Below, in pieces: positions 50,026 through 58,940 of a DNA stretch of 64,000 nt (position 1 is its first letter; every line of letters begins with the position of its first letter). The DNA is from Gluconacetobacter diazotrophicus PA1 5 (GTDB lineage: Bacteria; Pseudomonadota; Alphaproteobacteria; Acetobacterales; Acetobacteraceae). The translations under genes were made by a program, and so were the position numbers. A model generated the notes under the pieces. It saw nothing but the letters and a program-made list of their open reading frames with translations, was not told the DNA's origin and searched no databases. The stretch covers positions 2,818,001-2,882,000 of the forward strand of contig NC_011365.1 of NCBI RefSeq assembly GCF_000021325.1. Reading direction: 5' to 3'.

Positions 50026-50147
50026 GGGTTGGAAAGTTCCACCGCGATAGCTTCACTTTTTCCGGATCGGCTTTCCGCGTCCCTGTCCGTGCCATCCGGG
50101 TTTCTTCTTGACTCGGGATTAAAAATATGAGTTCCTGCCTGCAAATA

Positions 50148-50161
50148 TGAATAGCTAGTCA
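50148..50161. promoter_or_regulatory. LacI-type operator, copy 1
   Basis: TGAATAGCTAGTCA, a palindrome with one mismatched pair (TGA-N-TAGCTA-N-TCA), 23 bp upstream of the ABC ATPase start. The identical 14-mer occurs at 57737-57750 beside the lacI-family gene. The central CTAG/AGCT-type dyad is typical of LacI operators. It is the probable binding site of the regulator at 57848. Confidence 0.75.
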
Positions 50162-50183
50162 ATAGCATATCGAGTCTCGAAAA

Positions 50184-51752
50184 ATGAGCATCCACCAAAG
50201 ATTGCCGGATCTGGCGATCGGTCGTACGGCTGCGCCCGGCGCGGTCGCGGAACCGGCGGTGCGGATTTCCGGCATTTCCAAATCCTATGGCTCGCTCAGG
50301 GTGTTGAACGATATCAGCTTCGATATCGGCCAGGGGCGTGTCCATGCGCTGGTCGGCGAGAACGGGGCCGGAAAATCGACCCTGGTCAAGATCATCACCG
50401 GCCTGGTCCGCCCGGACGCGGGCGAAATCCTGGTGAAGGGCCGGCCCGCCGTCTTCCATACGCCGCTGGAGGCACGGGCGCAGGGTGTGACGGCGGTGTA
50501 CCAGGACCCGAAGCTGTTTCCCCATCTGGACGTCGCCGAGAACATGTTCGTCGGAAACTACCCGCGTACCGCCTGGGGAACCGTCGATCGCGCGGCGATG
50601 TACCGCCGGGCCGAGGAGGCGTTCCGCAACCTGGGGGTGGCGCTGGACCCGCGCGCGCTGGTCGGCGCACTGTCCATGGCAGAACTGCAATTTGTCGAAA
50701 TCGCCCGCGCGCTGTCCGGCGACGTGCAGCTTCTGATCCTCGACGAGCCGACCTCGCCCCTGACCCCGGCGGAGGCCGAACGGCTGTTCGATATCGTCCG
50801 CCGCCTGCGCGGCCAGGGGAAATCCGTCCTGCTGATCACCCATCGGCTGGAGGAAGTGGAGGCTCTGGCGGACGAGGCGACCGTGCTGCGGGACGGCCGG
50901 CATGTCGCGACGCGGCCGATGTCCCAGATGGAACGGGGGGTGATGGTCAAGCTGATGGTGGGGCGGGAGCTTTCGCTGCTTCAGTCCCATGGCCGCGCCG
51001 CATCCTGGGGGCGGGAACTGCTTCGTGTCGAGGGCCTGACCCTGCCGGGCAGTTTCCGGGACGTGTCGTTCTCGCTCCATGCCGGGGAGATCGTCGGCAT
51101 GGCGGGGCTGGTGGGGGCGGGGCGGTCGGAAATCGCGCAGGCGCTGTTCGGCATGACGCCCGCCGAAAGCGGCCATGTCACGCTGGACGGCCATGCCGTC
51201 ACGCCGTCCACGCCGGCGCAGATGCTGGGGCTGGGCCTGGCCTACCTGCCGGAAGACCGCGACGGGCAGGGCCTGATCATGAGCGAGAGCGTGGCGGACA
51301 ACGTGACCCTGCCCATAGCGGGGCGGCTGGGGCATGCCGGCCTGCGCAATCGCACCGCCGAGCGGCAGGTCGCGACGGAGGCTGTCGCCACCTACGATAT
51401 TCGCACCAGGGGCATCGACAAGCCGGTCGGGCAGCTTTCGGGCGGAAACCGCCAGAAGGTGGCGCTGGCGCGATGGCTGGCGACGAAACCCGCCGTGCTG
51501 ATCCTGGACGAGCCGACCCATGGCGTCGATATCGGCAGCAAGGCGCAGATCCACCAGATGATTGCCGACCTGGCGGCGTCCGGCCTGGCGATCCTGATGA
51601 TTTCATCCGACCTGCCCGAGATCCTGGCGATGAGCGACCGGATCCTCGTCGTCGCGGCCGGGCGGATCGTCAGCGAGATCGCGCGCGAGGACGCCACGCA
51701 GGAAGGCGTCATGCGCGCGGCGACGCACAGCACGGAGACGGGGCATGGCTAG
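50184..51752 (+). CDS. Sugar ABC transporter ATPase, tandem-domain (RbsA/RhaT/LsrA-type, 522 aa)
   Basis: Duplicated ATPase of the CUT2 class. First half: Walker A GENGAGKST, signature LSMAELQFVEIARAL (degenerate, as usual), Walker B LLILDEPTSPLTP. Second half: the P-loop region is degenerate (GLVGAGRSEIAQALFG), signature LSGGNRQKVALARWL, Walker B VLILDEPTHGVDIGSK. This asymmetry is normal for RbsA-like proteins. The stop overlaps the permease start by 8 bp. First gene of a transport operon behind the palindromic operator. Confidence 0.92.
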   Translation: MSIHQRLPDLAIGRTAAPGAVAEPAVRISGISKSYGSLRVLNDISFDIGQGRVHALVGENGAGKSTLVKIITGLVRPDAGEILVKGRPAVFHTPLEARAQGVTAVYQDPKLFPHLDVAENMFVGNYPRTAWGTVDRAAMYRRAEEAFRNLGVALDPRALVGALSMAELQFVEIARALSGDVQLLILDEPTSPLTPAEAERLFDIVRRLRGQGKSVLLITHRLEEVEALADEATVLRDGRHVATRPMSQMERGVMVKLMVGRELSLLQSHGRAASWGRELLRVEGLTLPGSFRDVSFSLHAGEIVGMAGLVGAGRSEIAQALFGMTPAESGHVTLDGHAVTPSTPAQMLGLGLAYLPEDRDGQGLIMSESVADNVTLPIAGRLGHAGLRNRTAERQVATEAVATYDIRTRGIDKPVGQLSGGNRQKVALARWLATKPAVLILDEPTHGVDIGSKAQIHQMIADLAASGLAILMISSDLPEILAMSDRILVVAAGRIVSEIAREDATQEGVMRAATHSTETGHG

Positions 51753-52755
51753 CATCGCACGACGCGGCGGGCTGGCCGCGCGCCTGCTTCAGCAGCGTAT
51801 TTCGGGTGTCCTGGCCTTCATGGTGGTGCTGGCGGCCGTCTTCGCGGCCGTCGCGCCGCATTTCGGCACCCTGCAGAATGGCGAGGTGGTGATTTCCAAT
51901 GCCGCCATCCTCGCGATCGTGGCGGCCGCCCAGGGGATCGTCCTGATCACGCGTAACCTGGATGTGTCCGTGGGCGCGATGATGGGGTTCGCGGCCTATG
52001 TGACCGCGGATTTCGCGGCGCACCATCCGCAGGCGGGGCTGCTGCTGCCCGTGATCGCGGTCACGCTGGGCGGGGCGCTGGGGGCGATCAACGGGCTGCT
52101 GGTCGCGTATGGCCGCATTTCGCCGCTGATCGCGACGCTGGGCACGATGTCGCTTTATCGTGGCGTGACCTACATCTATGCCCACGGGCAGGAAGTGACC
52201 GCCAGCCGCCTGCCGCACTGGGTGCTGGCCTTCGTCGATTTGCGCATCGCCGGCGTGCCGGCCCTGGTGCTGCTGTCCGCGATCGTGGTGGGGATGACCG
52301 CGTTCTTCCTGCGCCATCTTCCCCTGGGACGGCGGATCTATGCCGTGGGGTCGAATGCCACCGCCAGCCTGTTCTGCGGCCTGCGCACCGAACGCGTCGT
52401 GCTGTTCGCCTACATCCTGTGCGGCGTGATGTGCGGATTTGCCGGCCTGCTCTATGCCGCGCGGGTGGGCACCGTGACCGTGGTGCTGGCGTCCGGCTGG
52501 GAACTGTCCTCGCTGGCCGCCGCCGTGCTGGGGGGGATCAGCGTCGCCGGCGGGTCCGGGTCCGTCATCGGCGCGGCCCTGGGCGCCATCCTGCTGTCCA
52601 TGATCGATAATGGACTGGTGCTGCTGCATATTCCCGAATTCTGGCGCATCTTCGTGCAGGGGTGCGCCATCGTGCTGGCCATCGCGGCCGATGGCGCCGT
52701 GGCGCGCCAGGTCCGCCTGGCGCTGCGCGCCCAACGTATTGCGAGGATGCCCTGA
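51745..52755 (+). CDS. Sugar ABC transporter permease 1 (RbsC/RhaP/LsrC-type, 336 aa)
   Basis: ATG 51745 inside the ATPase 3' end. About ten membrane helices; CUT2 hallmark DVSVGAMMGFAAY (from NLDVSVG) near residue 70, GRISPLIATLGTMSLYRGVTYIYAHG, and the EAA-like AVLGGISVAGGSGSVIGAALGA near residue 260. It pairs with the next permease. The stop shares one base with the next ATG (TGATG). Confidence 0.9.
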   Translation: MASIARRGGLAARLLQQRISGVLAFMVVLAAVFAAVAPHFGTLQNGEVVISNAAILAIVAAAQGIVLITRNLDVSVGAMMGFAAYVTADFAAHHPQAGLLLPVIAVTLGGALGAINGLLVAYGRISPLIATLGTMSLYRGVTYIYAHGQEVTASRLPHWVLAFVDLRIAGVPALVLLSAIVVGMTAFFLRHLPLGRRIYAVGSNATASLFCGLRTERVVLFAYILCGVMCGFAGLLYAARVGTVTVVLASGWELSSLAAAVLGGISVAGGSGSVIGAALGAILLSMIDNGLVLLHIPEFWRIFVQGCAIVLAIAADGAVARQVRLALRAQRIARMP

Positions 52756-53759
52756 TGAAACGCGCGGATCGCTGGTTGCGGTGGCGCCCCACCGCCTGGG
52801 AGGCGTGCCTGGTCGCGCTGATCCTGATGGCCGGGGCGTGGTCGGCCTATCTCTCGCCCTATTACCTGGATATCGGCCAGATCCTGGATTCCGGGCGGCA
52901 GTTCATCATTCCGGGGCTGCTGGCCTTCGGCCTGCTGCCGATCGTCCTGACGGGCGAGATCGACATCTCGCTGGCCTCGAACCTGGCCATCGGCGCGGTG
53001 CTGCTGGGACACCTGTCCGCCGCCGGGGTGTCGCCCTGGCTGGCGGTGCCGGTCGTGCTGGCGGTCTGCGCGCTGCTGGGCGCGGTCAACGGCGTGCTGG
53101 TGTCCTGGATGGGGCTGCCGTCGCTGGCGATCACGCTGGGCACGATGGGCGCCTATCGCGGCCTGGCCTATATTATCGGCCTGGACACCGGATATACCGA
53201 TTTCGACGATGCCTACCTGTCCGTGGGGTCCGGCTACGTGTTCGGGATCGTCCCGGTTTCGCTGGTCCTGTTCCTGGGCGTGGCGGTGGTGATGGCCTTC
53301 CTGATCCATGGAACGGTCTTCGGACGCCGCATCTTCGCGGTGGGCCGGAACAGCGACGCCGCGCGGATCGTCGGTATCGACGTCACGCGGTTGAAGATCG
53401 TCACCTACGCGATGGCCGGGGCCCTGGCCGGCCTGGCCGCGCTGGTCTGGATCGGCCAGTACGGATCGGCGCGCGGGGACAATGCCGACGGCAGCGTGCT
53501 GTTCGTCGTCACCGCCGTCGTCCTGGGCGGCGTGGACATCAATGGCGGCAGGGGGACGGTCCTGGGGGTCACGCTGGCCCTTCTGCTGCTGGGCACGCTG
53601 CGCAACGGAATGGGGCTTGCGAATGTGGGGGGGCCGGTCCAGACGGTCGTCCTGGGCGCCCTGCTGCTGCTTGGCGTGCTGCGTCCCGTCGCCCTGCGAG
53701 CCTATCACGCGGTGCGGTCCGGGGCGGCGCGGGGAAAGGCGCAGGCCGCCGGAACCTGA
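52755..53759 (+). CDS. Sugar ABC transporter permease 2 (RbsC/RhaQ/LsrD-type, 334 aa)
   Basis: ATG 52755 coupled to the upstream stop. Same fold as permease 1: GEIDISLASNLAIGAVLL, GLPSLAITLGTMGAYRGLAYIIG, FAVGRNSDAARIVGIDVTRLKI, VVLGGVDINGGRGTVLGVTLALLLLGTL. Two different permeases plus a tandem ATPase is the arrangement of the rhamnose (RhaPQ) and AI-2 (LsrCD) importers. Confidence 0.9.
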   Translation: MKRADRWLRWRPTAWEACLVALILMAGAWSAYLSPYYLDIGQILDSGRQFIIPGLLAFGLLPIVLTGEIDISLASNLAIGAVLLGHLSAAGVSPWLAVPVVLAVCALLGAVNGVLVSWMGLPSLAITLGTMGAYRGLAYIIGLDTGYTDFDDAYLSVGSGYVFGIVPVSLVLFLGVAVVMAFLIHGTVFGRRIFAVGRNSDAARIVGIDVTRLKIVTYAMAGALAGLAALVWIGQYGSARGDNADGSVLFVVTAVVLGGVDINGGRGTVLGVTLALLLLGTLRNGMGLANVGGPVQTVVLGALLLLGVLRPVALRAYHAVRSGAARGKAQAAGT

Positions 53760-53818
53760 CGACCCTGACGGAAGAGTCCCGAATAACAAACAATAAACAA
53801 CAAGACGGGAGAACGATC

Positions 53819-54826
53819 GTGTCAGCCATAACCCGACGTGCAGCCCTGATCGGCGCGGTGCTGCTGAGTGGAATGAGTCCGGTTTCGGCGGTCCATGCGC
53901 AGGACAGCGGTTTTCGACTGATGATGACCCCGAAATGGACCGGGTTCCCGTATTTCGAGGCCGCCGCGCACGGCGCGCGCCGGGCCGCGAAGGAACTGGG
54001 CGATACGCTGGTCTACGCCGGGCCGGATCGGGCCGATGCGTCCCTGCAGGTGGAGACGCTGGAAAATTTCCTGACCCAGCGCCCCAATGGCGTCATCCTG
54101 TCGGCGGTGGACCTGAATGCGGTGGCGCCGGTCCTGAAACGCGCGCGCAAGCGTGGCGTGGTGGTGACGACCTTCGATTCCGACGCCGCCCTTCCGGCGC
54201 GCGACATGTTCGTCAACCAGCTTTCCTACGAACAGGCGGCGCGCACGATGCTGGACGCGGCGCTGATCGATGCGCCGCAGGGCGGTGAGATCGCGTTCAT
54301 TTCGGCCTCGCCCACCGCGCCCAACCATGTGGCGCATATGCGCATCATGACGCAACTGACGCAGACCGATCCGAAATACAAGGTCTTCACGGTCGTGGAT
54401 CGGCAATATGCGCAGGACGACGACGCCAAGAGCTATGACGTCGCGATCAACCTGATGCAGGCGCACCCCAACCTGAAGGTCATCATTTCGTCGTCGGCGG
54501 TCAGCGCGCCCGCGGCGGCCCGGGCGATCGACGCCAGCGGCCACGCCGGCAAGGTTTTCGCGACAGGCTTCGCCCTGCCGTCCGCCATAAAGAACTATCT
54601 GCAGGACGGTTCGGAAAAGGCCTTCGCGTTGTGGAATCCGGAAGAGCTTGGGTACCTCGCGACCTATGTCACGCATCTCAGGCTTGCCGGTAAGCTGGAC
54701 CTGAAACCGGGAACCAGCTTCGTCGCCGGCACGGCCGGCACCTACAAGGTGGGAGAGGACGGAGAAATAGATTACGGAAAACCGCTGATATTCACGAAGG
54801 ACAACATAGAAGCCGCCGGATTCTGA
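53819..54826 (+). CDS. Sugar-binding periplasmic protein (RhaS/LsrB-type, 335 aa)
   Basis: GTG 53819 with GGGAGA upstream. Twin-arginine-containing signal region ITRRAALIGAVLLSGMSPVSAVHA, then a periplasmic-binding type 1 fold: RLMMTPKWTGFPYFEAAAHGARRAAKELG, VETLENFLTQRPNGVILSAVD, GVVVTTFDSDA, then AQDDDAKSYDVAINLMQAHPNLKVIISS and GKVFATGFALPSAIKNYLQDGSEKAFALWNPEELGYLA. The last segment (KAFALWNPxxLGYLA) is typical of LsrB/RhaS. Ligand undetermined. Confidence 0.9.
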   Translation: MSAITRRAALIGAVLLSGMSPVSAVHAQDSGFRLMMTPKWTGFPYFEAAAHGARRAAKELGDTLVYAGPDRADASLQVETLENFLTQRPNGVILSAVDLNAVAPVLKRARKRGVVVTTFDSDAALPARDMFVNQLSYEQAARTMLDAALIDAPQGGEIAFISASPTAPNHVAHMRIMTQLTQTDPKYKVFTVVDRQYAQDDDAKSYDVAINLMQAHPNLKVIISSSAVSAPAAARAIDASGHAGKVFATGFALPSAIKNYLQDGSEKAFALWNPEELGYLATYVTHLRLAGKLDLKPGTSFVAGTAGTYKVGEDGEIDYGKPLIFTKDNIEAAGF

Positions 54827-54861
54827 TCGGAACCGGCCAACAAGCAGAAAAGGGAATACCC

Positions 54862-55173
54862 ATGCGACCGACCTGTACCCTGACCGCCACGCTGAATGCG
54901 CGCCCCGAGAAGCGCGCCGAACTGGTAGAGCTTCTGGAAAGCTTCGTCGAACCGTCGCGGTCCGAACCGGGCTGCATCGATTACCATTTCCATGTCAGCG
55001 CGGAGGACCCGAACGTCTTTTATTTCTACGAGAACTGGACCAGCCGCGCCGACCTGGACCGTCACCTGAAGCTGCCGTACCAGCAGGAATGGTTCGGACG
55101 GCACAAGGAATTCCTGACGAAGGACGCGGACCTGAAGTTCTTTGAAATGCTGAGCGATCACGACGCGCCCTGA
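54862..55173 (+). CDS. ABM-fold (antibiotic-biosynthesis-monooxygenase-like) protein (103 aa)
   Basis: Small ferredoxin-like alpha/beta protein: LTATLNARPEKRAELVELLESFVEPSRSEPGCIDYHFHVSAEDPNVFYFYENWTSRADLDRH. The SEPGCIDYHF and FYFYENW blocks define the family. ATG 54862 with AAAAGGGA upstream, 35 bp after the binding-protein gene. In AI-2 operons a related ABM protein (LsrG) isomerises the phosphorylated ligand, so a ligand-processing role is possible; there is no LsrF or LsrK here. Confidence 0.85.
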   Translation: MRPTCTLTATLNARPEKRAELVELLESFVEPSRSEPGCIDYHFHVSAEDPNVFYFYENWTSRADLDRHLKLPYQQEWFGRHKEFLTKDADLKFFEMLSDHDAP

Positions 55174-55245
55174 TCGCCCGCCACGTCCGGACCGGCGCCC
55201 GCCGGTCCGGGTGGCCCCTGGAAAATCCCCTGAGAGGATCACGTC

Positions 55246-56241
55246 ATGACTGCAATGCGCTGGGGTTTGATCGGTGCGACCATCATCGGCCGGGAATGGA
55301 TGATCCGCGCCATTCGTGATGCCGGCGGCACCATCACGTCCGTCTACAGCACCGACGCCGAGCGCGGCCGGCGCTATGCCCGCGAATTCGACATTCCGGA
55401 TTCGACGACCGACCTCGACACGCTTCTGCAAAACGTCGATGCGGTCTATATTTCCACGACCAACGACCGTCATCATGCGGAATGCCTGGCGGCGGCGCGG
55501 GCGGGCAGGCATGTCCTGTGCGAAAAGCCGCTGGCGACACGCTACCAGGACGCGGTCGAGATGGTCGCAGCCTGCGAGGCCGCCGGCGTCGTCATGGCCA
55601 CCAACCACCATCTGCGCAACGCGGCCACGCACCGGGCGATCCGCGACGTCGTGGCCGGGGGCCGGATCGGGCGCCCGCTTGCCGCGCGGATCGTGCATGG
55701 CGGCGCGCTGCCGGCGCATCTGCATGGCTGGCGGCTGAAGGACGTATCGGCCGGCGCCGGTGCGATCCTGGACCTGACCGTGCATGATTCCGACCTGCTG
55801 CGCTTCGCGCTGGACGACGAACCGCGCACCGCCATGACGCTGGCGCAGAATGGCGGGCTGGCGCAGCCCGGGATCGAGGACGCGGCCATGAGCACCATTG
55901 CGTTCGGCAGCGGGCTGATCGCCCAGATCTATGAAAGCTTCACGACGCCGTTCCTGCGCACGTCGTTCGAGGTGCACGGCACCGCCGGGTCGGTGATCGC
56001 GCAGGACTGCATGTCACAGACGCCCGGCGGCACGGTCACCCTGCGGACCGAAGCGGGCGAGGAAACCCTGCCGCTGGAGCAGGAGGATTATTACCAGCGC
56101 GGCGTGCGGGCCTTTCATGCCGCGATCGCGGGGCAGGGACGGCCGGCGGCCACGGGCGCGGACGGCCTGGTGTCGCTGGCCGTAGCACTCGCCGCGCGCC
56201 GTTCCGCGGAGACGGGCAAGGCCGAGCCGGTCATGCCCTGA
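55246..56241 (+). CDS. Gfo/Idh/MocA-family NAD(P)-dependent sugar dehydrogenase (331 aa)
   Basis: Rossmann start WGLIGATIIGREWMIRAIRDAGG (GxxGxxxxG), VDAVYISTTNDRHHAECLAAARAGRHVLCEKPLATR with catalytic Lys of the EKP motif, and a C-terminal beta-sheet domain with GAGAILDLTVHDSDLLRFAL containing the D...H pair near residue 185. Oxidises or reduces a sugar, inositol or derived ring compound. ATG preceded by GAGAGGA. It lies downstream of the importer and is likely in the same operon. Confidence 0.9.
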   Translation: MTAMRWGLIGATIIGREWMIRAIRDAGGTITSVYSTDAERGRRYAREFDIPDSTTDLDTLLQNVDAVYISTTNDRHHAECLAAARAGRHVLCEKPLATRYQDAVEMVAACEAAGVVMATNHHLRNAATHRAIRDVVAGGRIGRPLAARIVHGGALPAHLHGWRLKDVSAGAGAILDLTVHDSDLLRFALDDEPRTAMTLAQNGGLAQPGIEDAAMSTIAFGSGLIAQIYESFTTPFLRTSFEVHGTAGSVIAQDCMSQTPGGTVTLRTEAGEETLPLEQEDYYQRGVRAFHAAIAGQGRPAATGADGLVSLAVALAARRSAETGKAEPVMP

Positions 56242-56281
56242 CACGATCATGCGCCGGGTCCCGGCTCGGAGGGATGTCGAT

Positions 56282-56830
56282 ATGGATTACGCCGAGATGA
56301 ATAACGAGGCGCTGCGGGCGTTCAATCAGAAACGCAAGATCTTCCAGATCGCGTTCGTGACGCACGACCTGGAACGCAGCATGCGGCACTGGATCGAGAT
56401 ATTGGGCGTGGGCCCCTGGCGCGTCGCGGCCTTTACCGAACAGACGGTGCAGAATTTCCACGTCGGCGGCGTGCCGGTGGACGAGCCGTTCAAGTTCCTG
56501 ATCGGTATTTCCTGGGTGGGCGACATGGAGATCGAAATCATCCAGCCCGTCTATGGATCCAACATCTACGCGGCCTTCCTGGCCGAGAAGGGGGAGGGGC
56601 TGCACCACATCAAGGAACAGATCAGCACCGAGGCGATTTCATCGGTGTTGCAGTCCTATCGCGACAAGCAGGTTCCGGTCACGCAAAGTGGCTATTTCTT
56701 CGCGGATTTCCATCATTATCTGGATACCGGGCCCAGGCTGGATTTCGTGTACGAGCTTGGCAACTGCCCGGACCTGGACCTGCCGCCCGGCATTTTCACC
56801 GTCTTCCCGCCCGAGGCGGAAACGGCGTGA
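56282..56830 (+). CDS. VOC-superfamily protein (182 aa)
   Basis: ATG 56282 with GGAGG nine bases upstream; a longer in-frame start at 56249 lacks a site. KIFQIAFVTHDLERSMRHWIEILGVGPWRV is the classical VOC opening (methylmalonyl-CoA epimerase/glyoxalase-like), then EIEIIQPVYGSNIYAAFLAEKGEGLHHI with a probable metal-binding His, and a third part ending LDFVYELGNCPDLD with Glu. Probably an isomerase or lyase acting on the product of the neighbouring dehydrogenases; reaction unknown. Confidence 0.82.
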   Translation: MDYAEMNNEALRAFNQKRKIFQIAFVTHDLERSMRHWIEILGVGPWRVAAFTEQTVQNFHVGGVPVDEPFKFLIGISWVGDMEIEIIQPVYGSNIYAAFLAEKGEGLHHIKEQISTEAISSVLQSYRDKQVPVTQSGYFFADFHHYLDTGPRLDFVYELGNCPDLDLPPGIFTVFPPEAETA

Positions 56831-56873
56831 TTCGGGGACCGTCGCCCCGCCCGCGAAGGGCGGGGCGGGGCGT

Positions 56874-57662
56874 TCAGAGTGTCTTCAGCATGCCGCCATC
56901 GACGAAATAGGCCGATCCGACGCTGTAGCTGGCCTTGTCCGAACACAGGAAGACGAAGAAGTTGGCCAGTTCCTCGGGGGTTGCGAAGCGTCCGATCGGG
57001 GCGTGCTCATCGGCGACCGATTGCAGGTAGGCCTGCCAGTCGCCGCCCTTGTCGGCGGTCAGTTCCTTGGCGGTCTTGATCCAGTCCGGGGTCAGGATCA
57101 GGCCCGGATTGATGCAGTTGACGCGGATATTGTCGCGCACGACCTCGGTGGCCAGCGTCTTGCTGAACATCATCAGCGCGGCCTTGGTGACATTGTAGAT
57201 GGGCTCGTACCACAGCGGCTGCGCCGCGCAGATCGAGGCATTATGCAGCACGACGCCGCCGCCGCGCTTCTTCATCATGGGAACGATGCCGCGCGCCAGC
57301 CTGACGGCGGCCATGACGTGCAGGTCCCAGTACATCTGCCATTTTTCATCGGGGGCCTCCATGATCGTCTCGTTCGATCCGGCGCCGGCATTGTTGATCA
57401 GGATGTCCACCCCGCCCAGGCTTTCGGCCTGCGCGATGATGGCGTCGGTGCCGGCGGGCGTGCCGACATCGGCGCAGACGATCGAAACCTTCGTGCCGTA
57501 TTCGCCCTCGATGCGTTTAGCCTCGGCTTCCAGCCGTTCGACCTTGCGTGCGACCAGCAGCAGGTTGCAGCCTTCTGCGGCCAGGCCGGCGGCAACCGCC
57601 GCGCCGATGCCGACGCTGGCGCCGGTTATGATCGCGGTCTTGCCACGGAGTTCCAGGTCCAT
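56874..57662 (-). CDS. Short-chain dehydrogenase/reductase (262 aa)
   Basis: Classical SDR: TGASVGIG (~14-21), DVG, NNAGAG, catalytic Ser in VLHNASICA, Tyr-x-x-x-Lys in YNVTK, and INPGLILTP. Length is normal. Reverse strand, ATG 57662 with AGGA upstream, convergent with the VOC gene and divergent from lacI. The palindromic operator lies 75 bp upstream of its start. Likely catalyses a second oxidoreduction in the same catabolic route. Confidence 0.92.
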   Translation of the reverse strand: MDLELRGKTAIITGASVGIGAAVAAGLAAEGCNLLLVARKVERLEAEAKRIEGEYGTKVSIVCADVGTPAGTDAIIAQAESLGGVDILINNAGAGSNETIMEAPDEKWQMYWDLHVMAAVRLARGIVPMMKKRGGGVVLHNASICAAQPLWYEPIYNVTKAALMMFSKTLATEVVRDNIRVNCINPGLILTPDWIKTAKELTADKGGDWQAYLQSVADEHAPIGRFATPEELANFFVFLCSDKASYSVGSAYFVDGGMLKTL

Positions 57663-57736
57663 CTGTTTTTCCTATCGTTTCTTCTTGAACGCTTCGCGGT
57701 CGGCGGCCGGGACGGTCGGGGCCGCGGACCTGCACG

Positions 57737-57750
57737 TGAATAGCTAGTCA
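57737..57750. promoter_or_regulatory. LacI-type operator, copy 2
   Basis: Second exact TGAATAGCTAGTCA, in the 185-bp gap between the divergent SDR and lacI genes. Placed to repress the SDR gene and probably the regulator itself. A TATAGA (57807-57812) downstream of it is a candidate -10 box for lacI. Confidence 0.75.
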
Positions 57751-57847
57751 CACCAGGATGGAAGTCAAGGTCTTTCGCGCGGTATTTCCTTTATTTTACT
57801 GGACTCTATAGAATACGAACCAGCGCGCGCGTCGTCGGGAGGCTGAG

Positions 57848-58903
57848 CTGAAGAACGGAAAACGCTATGCGTCCTCGACCGATGTGGCACGCCTGGCCGG
57901 CGTGTCGCAATCCGCGGTGTCCCGTGCCTACAAGAAGGGCGGTTACGTCTCGCCCGAGATGCGCAGCCGGATCATGGCGGCGGCGGCCGAACTGGAATAT
58001 CGGCCCAGCCTGATCCCCCGGATCATGCTGACCGAACGGTCGAACCTGGTCGCGGTCGTGGTGGGGGGACTGTACAACCCGCTCTATGCCGGGATCATCG
58101 ACACCTTGTCGGTCAGGCTGGAGGATGCGGGATTGCAGACCCTGCTGGTGCATGCCGAAAGCGGCCATATGCTGGACATCGCGCTGCCGCGCCTTGCCAG
58201 CTACCGGGTCGATGCGATCGTCAGCCCGCTGGCGGTCATGTCCGCCGCGACGGCCGAGGCGCTGGACCGGCTGGGGCTTCCCGTGGTGTCGTTCAATACC
58301 CCGGTGCGGGGCGGCCTGATCTCGACGATTTCGACCGACGGGCTGGCGGCGGGGCGGGACATCGCGGCCCTGTTCGCGCGGCGTGGCGCCCGGCGCCCCG
58401 GCTTCGTCCAGGGGCCGAAGGGCAGTCCGGCGAGCGACGACCGGGAACGGGGATACCGCAGGGCGCTGCGCGGGCTGGGGCTGGGCGCGCCGCGCACGGC
58501 ACCGGGCGATTTCCGGTATGAGGGCGGGGTCGCGGCGGCGCATGCCCTGCTGGGCGGGCGCAATGCATGCGATGCGATCTTCTGCGCGAACGACCTGCTG
58601 GCGCTCGGGGTGATGGATACCGCGCGGCGGCATTTCGGGCTGCGCGTGCCCGAGGACCTGCTGGTGGCCGGCTTCGATAACATCGATATGGCGTCATGGA
58701 GCAGCTACGGCCTGACCAGCTTCGTCCAGGATGTCGACCTCATGGCCCGGCACGCGGTGCAACTGCTGACGCAGGCGCTGGAGACCCCCGGACGCACGGG
58801 GGAGCACGTCGTGATTCCGGCAACCCTGGTGGAGCGGGCCTCGACGGGGAGTGATGCAGGGGCCGACGGCGAGCGCGGCCGGGGTGTGCGCTGCGACGAT
58901 TGA
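57848..58903 (+). CDS. LacI-family transcriptional regulator, probable CTG start (351 aa)
   Basis: HTH YASSTDVARLAGVSQSAVSRAYKKGGYVSPEMRSRI is complete only if translation starts upstream of the GTG at 57884, which would cut off the first helix. The frame is open to 57812 but contains no ATG, GTG or TTG; CTG at 57848 lies 5 bases after GGGAGG. The ligand domain is a periplasmic-binding fold: LVAVVVGGLYNPLYAGIIDTLSVRLEDAG, CDAIFCANDLLALGVMDTARR, PEDLLVAGFDNIDMASWSSYGLTSFVQD. The cognate operator is the palindrome at 57737 and 50148. The GH32 gene follows 37 bp later. Confidence 0.85.
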   Translation: MKNGKRYASSTDVARLAGVSQSAVSRAYKKGGYVSPEMRSRIMAAAAELEYRPSLIPRIMLTERSNLVAVVVGGLYNPLYAGIIDTLSVRLEDAGLQTLLVHAESGHMLDIALPRLASYRVDAIVSPLAVMSAATAEALDRLGLPVVSFNTPVRGGLISTISTDGLAAGRDIAALFARRGARRPGFVQGPKGSPASDDRERGYRRALRGLGLGAPRTAPGDFRYEGGVAAAHALLGGRNACDAIFCANDLLALGVMDTARRHFGLRVPEDLLVAGFDNIDMASWSSYGLTSFVQDVDLMARHAVQLLTQALETPGRTGEHVVIPATLVERASTGSDAGADGERGRGVRCDD

Positions 58904-58940
58904 CTGGCCCGACGCGCCGGAGCTTTCTACACTGGACGGC

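Noticed and set aside
54862-55173. Calling the operon an AI-2 (Lsr) system because of the LsrG-like ABM protein
   Set aside because: LsrK kinase, LsrF aldolase and LsrR are absent and the regulator is LacI-type, so only a general sugar-importer call is justified.
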